This document shows, in pieces, positions 6,177-12,528 of a stretch of DNA of 13,167 bases (within the stretch, counting starts at the first letter, position 1; each line of letters starts with the position of its first letter). Source of the stretch: Stenotrophomonas sp. (GTDB taxonomy: Bacteria; Pseudomonadota; Gammaproteobacteria; Xanthomonadales; Xanthomonadaceae). The stretch covers positions 1 to 13,167 of the forward strand of contig QFOV01000077.1 in assembly GCA_003248565.1 (NCBI GenBank), given 5' to 3'. The notes under the pieces are model-generated. The model was not told where the DNA came from and made no database searches. It worked only from the letters and a program-made list of their open reading frames with translations. The translations under genes were made by a program, and so were the position numbers.

Positions 6177-7115
6177 TCAGGATTGCGCGATGGCCATGAA
6201 AAAGCCAAATGCGATCAAGGCCAGGTAACCAAGGATCAACAGTGCCGCCAAACCGACGATGACGAGTGTCACCGGGCCCAGCTCACGGCTCTGGCGCTCC
6301 GGATGTTCGGTGAAGGCCCATTTGTCGACTACCACGGTGTCGCAGATCATGTCGTGCAAGCTCTGCTTGCGCTCGGTGACGCCGACCATGATCGCCGACA
6401 CCAGCAGGGAGATGTAGCAGGAGATCACTGCAAGCCCGATCATCGCGATGTAACGCAGGAACGCGCGCCAGAAGCTGATGCGTTCGCCATTGCTGCGCAC
6501 GACCTTGGCGCCCACCGCCATTTTGCCGAGGCTGGCCAGGTTGTTGGACGAGTGCATCCAGCCGAAATAGGTGGCCGGCACCAGGATGCAGATGCCCATA
6601 TAGATGCCGTAGAAGGCGAGCATGGCGCCCGCGTTGGCCAGTTCCGACCCGGCCATGCCTGCCAGGCTCACCCCCATCACAAGCGCGATCGGGATCAGCA
6701 ACACCGCGGAAACCACGCCGGTGACGATGCTGTCGATCACCGAGGCAGCAAAGCGTCGCAGGAAGCCTGCTTGGACGATGGCGCCGCCGGTCACCACATG
6801 ATTCTGGTCGACGGGCATGCTGCCCGGCGCGGAGTATGGGGAGTGTGCAGTCGCAGCTCGCACAATTGCGGGTTCGGCCGCGGTGCCGTTCTCGATGGCC
6901 GCATAGTCCTGACGCAGGTCGATGCCGGTGTTGGCCTGGGTGACCAGCTGCAGTTCGTCGGCGATGGCCGAGAGCGGTTGCCACTGCTGCATGCCTTCGC
7001 GCCACACCAGGGTGTCCAGGTCGATCTCGCCTGCGCGGAATTTTTCGCGGAGGGCATCCGCTTCAATCGGACCATGCCGCTCGCGCTGGGCATCAGCGTA
7101 GTACCACTGGCTCAT
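6177..7115 (-). CDS. GYF_2 (DUF4339) and RDD domain membrane protein
   Basis: 312 residues. An N-terminal GYF_2 domain spans about 3-51 with Trp4, Tyr6, Gly15-Pro16, V-W-R-E-G (37-41) and Trp45. A low-complexity linker runs to about 112. An RDD domain follows (about 116-265) with its signature arginine and aspartate in the first helix (R-R-F-A-A-S-V-I-D, Arg121 and Asp128) and the distal L-H-D-M-I-C-D. There are several transmembrane helices and an extra hydrophobic segment at the C-terminus (about 284-310). It should sit in the inner membrane with GYF_2 in the cytoplasm. RDD proteins are often proposed to be transporters or accessory membrane proteins; no substrate can be named. The frame is open 11 codons further upstream, but ATG at 7115 has GGGGA in range and gives the MSQWYYA start shared with the upstream gene. 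That gene ends 33 bp away, so an operon is likely. Confidence 0.88.
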   Translation of the reverse strand: MSQWYYADAQRERHGPIEADALREKFRAGEIDLDTLVWREGMQQWQPLSAIADELQLVTQANTGIDLRQDYAAIENGTAAEPAIVRAATAHSPYSAPGSMPVDQNHVVTGGAIVQAGFLRRFAASVIDSIVTGVVSAVLLIPIALVMGVSLAGMAGSELANAGAMLAFYGIYMGICILVPATYFGWMHSSNNLASLGKMAVGAKVVRSNGERISFWRAFLRYIAMIGLAVISCYISLLVSAIMVGVTERKQSLHDMICDTVVVDKWAFTEHPERQSRELGPVTLVIVGLAALLILGYLALIAFGFFMAIAQS

Positions 7116-7148
7116 CTTTTTCCCCGTAAAAGTTCTGAACGCTACCAA

Positions 7149-7862
7149 TCAGCCGCGACAGTCGATCGGCAGGTAGTTGTCGTCGACATCGGAACTGCAT
7201 TCCCAGCTGTCGGCCTGCATATCGTAGTCGAGCCAGATGCTTTTGCCGTCAAGTTGCGAATGCGATGGAACCCGCAGGAAGGCTTCCAGTCCGCAATGCC
7301 CCTCTTCAAAGCGGCCTACATGGACCTGGGCGACGTCGCCGCTGGCATAGCTTTCCGGGGTGCCGAAGCCTTCGTCATCATTGATCGGGCAGCGCTGGTT
7401 GGCGGCGACGAACTCGGCCACCTGATGCTTCAGGCCCAGCAGTTGCCCTGAAACCATCGTTGTCTTGGAGCGCATCACATACTGCTGGTAGGCCGGCATG
7501 GCGATGGCCGCCAGGATGGCGAGGATGGCAATCAGGATCACGCCGACGACCGCAGCGATGATGCCGGCGATCGCGCAGCCGGACAGGCCCTGGCGGGGAG
7601 CTGCAGCGGATGTCGTGTGGATGGTTTGTAGCCCCGGAGGCAGCGACGGCGGTACTGGCGGTGCGCTTGCCGACACCGGGTTTTGCAGGTCGAGCACAAG
7701 CTCGCCGGCGAACTCGCGCAGCGGCCGCCAGTCACCGGCACCTTCGCGCCAGACCAGGGTGTCCTCGTCGATACGCCGGGACTGGAAAAGCTGGGTGATG
7801 TCTTCGTCACTGATCGGGCCGCGGCGTTCGCGGTTACCCTCGGCGTAGAACCATTGGCTCAC
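7149..7862 (-). CDS. GYF_2 (DUF4339) domain fused to a type IV pilin-like segment and ectodomain
   Basis: 237 residues from a GTG start. The GYF_2 domain (3-51) has Trp4, Tyr6, Gly15-Pro16, V-W-R-E-G and Trp45 at the same positions as in the next gene. A proline-rich linker follows (about 62-77), with PPGL at 75-78. One hydrophobic helix (96-122) runs into A-I-A-M-P-A-Y-Q-Q-Y (118-128), which is strikingly like the stalk helix of type IVa pilins. The roughly 110-residue ectodomain has Cys158, Cys190, Cys222 and Cys235, the last two enclosing a pilin-style C-terminal disulfide loop. The G/FTLIE prepilin peptidase site is missing, so polymerisation is doubtful. The expected topology is GYF inside and pilin domain outside. 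An ATG at 7883 is the alternative start; GTG is preferred because AAGGA lies 10 bases upstream and the paralogue begins MSQW. Function unknown. Confidence 0.82.
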   Translation of the reverse strand: MSQWFYAEGNRERRGPISDEDITQLFQSRRIDEDTLVWREGAGDWRPLREFAGELVLDLQNPVSASAPPVPPSLPPGLQTIHTTSAAAPRQGLSGCAIAGIIAAVVGVILIAILAILAAIAMPAYQQYVMRSKTTMVSGQLLGLKHQVAEFVAANQRCPINDDEGFGTPESYASGDVAQVHVGRFEEGHCGLEAFLRVPSHSQLDGKSIWLDYDMQADSWECSSDVDDNYLPIDCRG

Positions 7863-7904
7863 GTAGGTATTGTCCTTATGCATCCCTGCACGCCGGTGTT
7901 GGGC

Positions 7905-8378
7905 TCAGTGCAGGGGTTCGGGTTCGTCGACAAACATCTGGGTTTCCATCCAGGCATAGGCGGCTTCGGCGCCGGGCTGGTTGAACAGCACCATCAGCAC
8001 CACCCACTTCAGGTCGTCCAGGTCCAGTTCGTCCTGGTCCAGCGCCATGGCGCGGTCCAGCACCAGTTCGCGCTGGTCGGCGTCGAGCACGCGTTGTTGT
8101 TCCAGGAACAGCAGGAAACCGCGGCTCTCCACGTCCAGCTTGTCGAGCTCGGGGCCGTGGAACACGCGAACCGGCCCGTCAACGCGCGGCTGGGCCACGG
8201 CTGGACGTTGTTCGGCCAAGGCATCGAGCCAATCGAAGGCCTTGTTGATTTCGGCGGGACTGAAACCGGCCTGGATCAGGCCGTTCTGTAGCGAGTCGCG
8301 GTCTCGAATGAGATCAGCATCTTCGCTGAAATAGTGTTCAAACAGGTACAGCAGGACGTCCAGGATGCTCTCTTTCAT
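7905..8378 (-). CDS. smg: Smg family protein (DUF494)
   Basis: 157 residues, the same length as Escherichia coli Smg. The opening MKESILDVLLYLFEHYF and the acidic helical repeats (RDRDSLQNGLIQAGF, S-P-A-E-I-N-K-A-F-D-W-L) are typical of DUF494. The C-terminal block D-D-L-K-W-V-V-L-M-V-L-F-N-Q-P-G is also conserved. It is cytoplasmic and acidic, with no catalytic motif. Its role is unknown, though its placement next to dprA is conserved in gammaproteobacteria. The ATG is preceded by GAGGGG. The dprA stop lies 45 bp upstream and the GYF/pilin-like gene begins about 42 bp downstream, consistent with one transcript. Confidence 0.93.
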   Translation of the reverse strand: MKESILDVLLYLFEHYFSEDADLIRDRDSLQNGLIQAGFSPAEINKAFDWLDALAEQRPAVAQPRVDGPVRVFHGPELDKLDVESRGFLLFLEQQRVLDADQRELVLDRAMALDQDELDLDDLKWVVLMVLFNQPGAEAAYAWMETQMFVDEPEPLH

Positions 8379-8423
8379 TGCCCCTCGGCCTGCGCCATTG
8401 GCGCTGTGGAGGTGAAGAAACCT

Positions 8424-9575
8424 TCAGGTGCGGGTATAGCGGCCGTGCGCCGACAAAACCTTCCCTTCCAATTCCATGAGCAGCAGCATGGAGGACAGGC
8501 TGGCGGCCGTCAATCCAGTGCGCTCGATCAGTAAATCCATACCGGTTGGGTCATAACCCAAGGCGTCCCACAATCGCTGGTAGTCTGGGTCCGGTGGCGT
8601 GACGGCCGGGTGCTGGCCGGACGGTACAGGGGAGATGGGGGTCCGAAGCCGGGTTTGCAAGGCGCAGGCCAGTTCGCCGGCCAGATTGGCCACGCCTTCA
8701 AGAATGTCGGCGCTGTGTGTCACCAATGTTGCACCTTCACGTATCAGCCGGTGGCAGCCGCGCGCCATCGGGTTGTGGATGGAGCCAGGCACGGCAAAGA
8801 CCTCGCGGCCGGCCTCGCTGGCCAGCCGCGCGGTGATCAGTGCGCCGGAGCGATCGGCGGCCTCGATGACCACGGTGCCAAGGGCAAGCGCCGCCAACAG
8901 GCGGTTGCGGGCGGGGAACTGGCCGCTGCGCGGTGCTGTGCCTGGCGGGTATTCGCTGATCACCGCGCCTTCGGCGGCGATCTGTGCCTGCAGCTGGCGA
9001 TGGTGGCGCGGGTAGACCAGGTCCGGCCCCGTCCCGATCACTGCATACGTGCTGCCGCTGCAGGCCAGCGCCGCCCGGTGCGCAGCCGCATCGATGCCGG
9101 CGGCCAGCCCGCTGGCGATGGTGAGGCCGCAGCCAGCCAGTGTGGTGGAGAAGTCGCGGGCGATATCGCGCCCGCCGGCGGTGGGGATGCGGCTGCCTAC
9201 GATTGCGATTGCCGGCTGCCATGGACGCATCGGGTCGCCGGCGATGAACAGCGCCAGTGGTGGATTCGGGCTGTCGCGCAGTAGCGGTGGATAGTCCGGA
9301 TCACCCCAGCCAATCAGTTGATGGCCATCGGCGTCCAGCCAGGTGACAGCGCGCGCCCAGGCGTCTGCATCGGGTTTTGCCAATGCCTGGCACTGCGTGG
9401 GGGGACAGCCTGCCGCCTGCCAGCCATAAGGGCCGGCGGCCAAGGCGTTCGTGCTGTCGCCATGTTGATCGAGCAGGCGACGCAGTGTCTGCCGGGGGCC
9501 GCCAGCCAGCGCCAGGGTCAGCAGGGCCGGGCAACAGGGTGGGGAGGGTAGATTGGCGAAGGCTGATCGAGGCAT
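8424..9575 (-). CDS. dprA: DNA-processing protein DprA (Smf)
   Basis: 383 residues. DprA loads RecA onto incoming single-stranded DNA during natural transformation and protects that DNA in the cytoplasm. An N-terminal helical region (about 1-90) precedes the Rossmann-like core, with VGSR (126-129), SGLAAGIDAAAH (155-166), G-T-G-P-D-L-V-Y-P, S-E-Y-P-P-G, FPARNR (220-225), E-A-x-x-x-S-G-A-L-I-T-A and F-A-V-P-G. A winged-helix domain fills about 325-383 and ends G-R-Y-T-R-T. All hallmark motifs are intact. The frame extends to a TTG at 9602, but ATG at 9575 gives a usual N-terminus and the ribosome site is weak. A hairpin separates it from the LysM gene. Its presence is compatible with competence but does not prove it. 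Confidence 0.95.
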   Translation of the reverse strand: MPRSAFANLPSPPCCPALLTLALAGGPRQTLRRLLDQHGDSTNALAAGPYGWQAAGCPPTQCQALAKPDADAWARAVTWLDADGHQLIGWGDPDYPPLLRDSPNPPLALFIAGDPMRPWQPAIAIVGSRIPTAGGRDIARDFSTTLAGCGLTIASGLAAGIDAAAHRAALACSGSTYAVIGTGPDLVYPRHHRQLQAQIAAEGAVISEYPPGTAPRSGQFPARNRLLAALALGTVVIEAADRSGALITARLASEAGREVFAVPGSIHNPMARGCHRLIREGATLVTHSADILEGVANLAGELACALQTRLRTPISPVPSGQHPAVTPPDPDYQRLWDALGYDPTGMDLLIERTGLTAASLSSMLLLMELEGKVLSAHGRYTRT

Positions 9576-9598
9576 GGCCCAGCCTGCCGCCACAAACA

Positions 9599-9624
9599 AC
9601 AACGGCGCCCTCGGGCGCCGTTGT
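9599..9624 (-). terminator. Terminator-like hairpin between the LysM gene and dprA
   Basis: ACAACGGCGCC (9599-9609), loop CTCG, GGCGCCGTTGT (9614-9624): an 11-bp perfect stem. On the minus strand it is followed by TGTTTGTGG, a weak T-rich tail. It begins 30 bp past the LysM stop codon and sits upstream of dprA, so it probably ends or attenuates LysM transcription. Confidence 0.5.
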
Positions 9625-9653
9625 CCTGCATCGTAAGGCTAGCCCGCAGGTGC

Positions 9654-10778
9654 TTACTGGGCGTCCGGATGCTTCAACTCATAGCCAGGGCGTGTCGGCT
9701 TGGTGCCTTCCATGATCAGTGCATAGCTGACCCTGTCGAAGGTGCGGAACACCATCGCATGGGCAGCGTACTCGTCAGGCAGGGTGACCCGGCCGGTGCC
9801 GGTCTTCAGGGCATCGTCCATGCGCGAGGATTGCGGATGTTGGATACGATCAGTGACATGGCTGCCGCTGCGCCAGACCGAGAACACCGTGCCGTTGTTG
9901 ATGCCTTCGCGTGCGCCGCCGGAAATGGCGATCACGTCGCGCGGACCGCCGCTGGTGAAGGTGTCGGTCACCGCGAGCACGCGCAGCTGGCCCGGTGCCA
10001 CGGCGTTGGCTGGAGCATGCGGAACGAACTGCAGGTCATACGGATTGACCTGTACCGGCATCAGGCGGTCGCCCCTGCGCACTTCACTGCCGCTGTCTTC
10101 CAGCTGCAGCGTTGAGGCTTGGACGTTGCCGCTGGCAATCTGGGTCAGGGTGCCGACGTTGACCTTGGCCAGCTCATAGCCAAGGAACTCGTTGCGGTCA
10201 TTGGAGGCAATGTAACTGCTCCAGATGTTGCCACTGCCCGCCGTGACCTTGCCGCGGCTGTCCAGGTCGTCGGTGGGCTTGGGCTGGGCAAAACGTACGG
10301 TCGGGCGAAGCACCATGTAGCGCTGGCCGGGCTGGGCATTGTCCAGTCCGGTGATATAGGCCTTCTGTCCGGCGCTGGCGCGCAGGCGGTTGTCTTCCAG
10401 GCCAACCACATAGGGCAGGTCCTCGAAGCTGTCGACCACGTTCAGGTTCTTAAGGAAGGGCTCAACGTCCGCCAGCGGTACGCCGGTGATCGGAGCTTCC
10501 TGGCGCGGGCCTGCTTGGGCGGTCACCCGGTCCAGATAGGCCAGGCTCAGAACGTCGCCCGGGTAGATCAGGTGCGGGTTCTTGACCTGTGGGTTGGCTT
10601 GCCAGATCTCCGGCCAAAGCCACGGCTTTTTCAGGAAACGTGCCGATATGTCCCACAAAGTATCGCCCTTGCGCACCACATAGGTGTCAGGGTGGGTACC
10701 GTTCATTTCGACGGCCACGGCATAGGTCGTGACGGTCAGCATCGCCACGGCGGCGACCGTACGTAATTGTTTCAACAT
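9654..10778 (-). CDS. LysM peptidoglycan-binding domain protein, exported
   Basis: 374 residues. A signal peptide (basic MLKQLR then a hydrophobic run to A-V-A) probably cleaves after Ala22, giving a periplasmic product. A single LysM domain spans about 33-79: YVVRKGDTLWDIS at the front and I-Y-P-G-D-V-L-S-L at the end, a cell-wall glycan-binding fold. The remaining 290 residues are mostly beta-strand-like without an enzyme motif I recognise. A LysM protein of this kind next to dprA and divergent from def is a recurring arrangement in beta- and gammaproteobacteria. The frame is open for 37 further codons upstream, but only ATG at 10778 gives a signal peptide directly. No strong ribosome site is seen. 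The function is probably envelope maintenance, by inference. Confidence 0.9.
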   Translation of the reverse strand: MLKQLRTVAAVAMLTVTTYAVAVEMNGTHPDTYVVRKGDTLWDISARFLKKPWLWPEIWQANPQVKNPHLIYPGDVLSLAYLDRVTAQAGPRQEAPITGVPLADVEPFLKNLNVVDSFEDLPYVVGLEDNRLRASAGQKAYITGLDNAQPGQRYMVLRPTVRFAQPKPTDDLDSRGKVTAGSGNIWSSYIASNDRNEFLGYELAKVNVGTLTQIASGNVQASTLQLEDSGSEVRRGDRLMPVQVNPYDLQFVPHAPANAVAPGQLRVLAVTDTFTSGGPRDVIAISGGAREGINNGTVFSVWRSGSHVTDRIQHPQSSRMDDALKTGTGRVTLPDEYAAHAMVFRTFDRVSYALIMEGTKPTRPGYELKHPDAQ

Positions 10779-10814
10779 GGTTGCGATCTGCCTGATTCCC
10801 CAACAGGTTGTCGC

Positions 10815-10845
10815 ACTATATTGCAGAAACGGGGGCGCCGGGCAA
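10815..10845 (-). promoter_or_regulatory. Possible promoter for the LysM gene in the divergent spacer
   Basis: The minus strand shows TATAGT (10815-10820) as a -10 candidate, five of six to consensus, with TTGCCC (10840-10845) 19 bases upstream as a poor -35. Transcription would start about 30 bases before the LysM ATG. On the plus strand TAGAAT (10856-10861) could be a -10 for def, but no -35 is evident. Both are weak calls. Confidence 0.3.
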
Positions 10846-10906
10846 GCGCAAGCGGTAGAATTGGGACATCTTGCCGAAATATGCGGCATCCCGGATTGGT
10901 ACTGCC

Positions 10907-11422
10907 ATGGCTCTCCTGCCCATTCTTGAGTTTCCAGACCCGCGCCTGCGCACCAAGGCGGCCCTTGTTGAAGCGGCCGAGGTGACCACGCCGGCCTTCC
11001 AGCAGCTGCTCGACGACATGCTGCAGACCATGTATGACGCCCCGGGCATCGGCCTTGCTGCCAGCCAGGTGGACGTCCATAAGCGCTTCATGGTCATCGA
11101 CGTCAGCGAAGAGCACAACGCGCCGCAGGTGTTCATCAACCCGCAGATCGTCAGCGCCAGCGAAGGCGGCCGCGTCTATCAGGAAGGCTGCCTGTCGGTG
11201 CCGGGCATCTATGCCGATGTCACCCGCGCTGATTCCATCGTGGTGCGCTACCTTGACCGCGAAGGCAAGCAGCAGGAACTGGCCGCCGATGAGCTGCTGG
11301 CGACCTGCATCCAGCATGAGATGGATCATCTGGACGGCAAGCTGTTCATCGACTATCTGTCGCCGCTCAAGCGCGAGATGGTGCGCAAGAAGCTGGCCAA
11401 GTCGCGCAAGCACGTAGCTTGA
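10907..11422 (+). CDS. def: Peptide deformylase
   Basis: 171 residues. Removes the formyl group from the N-terminal methionine of nascent proteins at the ribosome exit, using a bound Fe2+ or other divalent metal. The three class motifs are intact: GIGLAASQ (47-54), EGCLS (93-97, metal ligand Cys95) and QHEMDH (136-141, ligands His137 and His141, catalytic Glu138). Length is typical of proteobacterial Def. A TTG at 10871 extends the frame by 12 codons, but ATG at 10907 gives the family's M-A-L-L-P-I-L-x-F-P-D-P-R-L start. It is divergent from the LysM gene and is followed by fmt, whose reaction it reverses at the protein level. The 178-bp def-fmt gap is unusually long and is filled by an inverted-repeat element. 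Confidence 0.97.
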   Translation: MALLPILEFPDPRLRTKAALVEAAEVTTPAFQQLLDDMLQTMYDAPGIGLAASQVDVHKRFMVIDVSEEHNAPQVFINPQIVSASEGGRVYQEGCLSVPGIYADVTRADSIVVRYLDREGKQQELAADELLATCIQHEMDHLDGKLFIDYLSPLKREMVRKKLAKSRKHVA

Positions 11423-11427
11423 TTTGA

Positions 11428-11598
11428 GGCGGGGATCGGGGACCCGGGATTGGAAAGGGCATGAATTGCTGCGTTTCTTCCAGTCCCGGCGTTCTGTCCT
11501 GCATCCCTGATCTGCACGCTCTTTCTTTCGATTCGCGATTGGTAGCCGCTGCTGCGCTGCTTTTGCCAATTCCGGATCCCGAATCCCGAATCCCCGCC
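11428..11598. repeat. Repeat element with terminal inverted repeats between def and fmt
   Basis: The left end GGCGGGGATCGGGGACCCGG and following GATTGG (11428-11453) is imperfectly complementary to the right end (11566-11598), which begins CCAATTCCGGATCCCG and ends AATCCCCGCC. The outermost 9 bases (GGCGGGGAT / ATTCCCCGCC) and the inner CCAAT/ATTGG pair well. The right end read on the minus strand has tandem CGGGATT heptamers. The 171-bp unit has no coding potential I can support. It starts 5 bp after the def stop and ends 2 bp before the fmt ATG. It resembles a small non-autonomous mobile or extragenic repeat; no target-site duplication is evident. Confidence 0.5.
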
Positions 11599-11600
11599 CA

Positions 11601-12524
11601 ATGAAAATCATCTTCGCCGGTACGCCGGAATTCGCCGTTGCTTCCTTGGCCGCCGCCGCGCGGCAGCATGAGGTGGTGGCGGTCTACACCCAGCCGGATC
11701 GTCCCGCGGGCCGTGGTCGTGGCTTGATGCCCTCGCCGGTGAAGCTTGATGCGATTGCGCGTGGCATTCCGGTATTCCAGCCGGAAAGCCTGAAGACGCC
11801 CGAAGCCCAGCAGCAGCTGCGCGAACTGCAGCCGGATCTGATGATCGTGGTGGCCTACGGCCTGATCCTGCCCAAGGCAGTACTGGCCATCCCGACCCAT
11901 GGCTGCTGGAACGTGCACGCCTCGCTGCTGCCGCGCTGGCGCGGCGCTGCGCCGATCCAGCGCGCGATCGAGGCGGGCGATGCCGAAACCGGCGTCTGCC
12001 TGATGCAGATGGAGGCGGGCCTGGATACCGGCCCGGTGCTGTTGCGCCAGCACACCCCGATCAGCGATGCCGATACCGGTGGCCAACTGCATGACCGCCT
12101 GGCACAGCTGGGCGCGCAGGTGCTGTCCGATGGCCTGGGCTTGTTGCGCGCCGGCTTGAAGCCGGTGCCGCAGCGCCAGCCGGAAGCCGGTGTCACCTAT
12201 GCACACAAGCTGGACAAGGCTGAAGCCCGGCTCGATTGGGCCGAGCCGGCGGCCGCGCTGGCGCGCCGTGTGCGCGCCTTCAATCCGTGGCCGGTAGCCG
12301 AGGCCATGTTGGCTGGCGAGCGCGTGCGCATCCACGGTGCGGTAGCCATTGAGGACAATCGCGGCCAGTCACCGGGCACGGTGATCGGCGCCGCCCGTGA
12401 AGGCATTGACATCGCCTGCGGGCAGGGCGCATTGCGTCTGCGCGTGGTGCAGCGCGAAGGCGGCAAGGCGATTACCGCTGCCGATTATCTGAACGCACGC
12501 CGCGATCTGCGGGTCGAGGGCTGA
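11601..12524 (+). CDS. fmt: Methionyl-tRNA formyltransferase
   Basis: 307 residues. Transfers a formyl group from 10-formyltetrahydrofolate to Met-tRNAfMet for translation initiation. The N-terminal catalytic domain (about 1-190) opens M-K-I-I-F-A-G-T-P-E-F-A and has a D-R-P-A-G-R-G loop (33-39). It carries the family signature SLLPRWRGAAPIQ (108-120), with catalytic Asn104, His106 and Asp142. The C-terminal OB-like tRNA-binding domain runs from about 205 to the end. Length and motifs are normal. No Shine-Dalgarno sequence precedes the ATG, because the repeat at 11428-11598 abuts the start. rsmB begins 4 bp downstream, indicating an fmt-rsmB operon. Confidence 0.97.
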   Translation: MKIIFAGTPEFAVASLAAAARQHEVVAVYTQPDRPAGRGRGLMPSPVKLDAIARGIPVFQPESLKTPEAQQQLRELQPDLMIVVAYGLILPKAVLAIPTHGCWNVHASLLPRWRGAAPIQRAIEAGDAETGVCLMQMEAGLDTGPVLLRQHTPISDADTGGQLHDRLAQLGAQVLSDGLGLLRAGLKPVPQRQPEAGVTYAHKLDKAEARLDWAEPAAALARRVRAFNPWPVAEAMLAGERVRIHGAVAIEDNRGQSPGTVIGAAREGIDIACGQGALRLRVVQREGGKAITAADYLNARRDLRVEG

Positions 12525-12528
12525 GCGG

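Noticed and set aside
5970..7451. 493-codon open frame on the plus strand
   Set aside because: It runs antisense across the GYF/RDD gene and into the GYF/pilin-like gene; the composition is rich in His, Gln and Asp without domains. The minus-strand proteins have clear families.
7149..7862. Reading this gene as an ordinary major pilin
   Set aside because: There is no prepilin leader or GFTLIE cleavage site, and about 95 residues with a folded GYF_2 domain precede the hydrophobic helix.
11428..11460. Second G-quadruplex candidate in the def-fmt gap
   Set aside because: The fourth G-tract is separated by an 8-base loop, beyond the usual limit of 7, and the G runs are better explained as the end of an inverted-repeat element.
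10772..11611. 279-codon frame on the minus strand across def
   Set aside because: Antisense to def, which has all three deformylase motifs, and it crosses the def-fmt repeat element and the LysM promoter region.
11367..12335. 322-codon frame on the minus strand across fmt
   Set aside because: Antisense to fmt, whose catalytic residues are intact; no supporting start site or domain.
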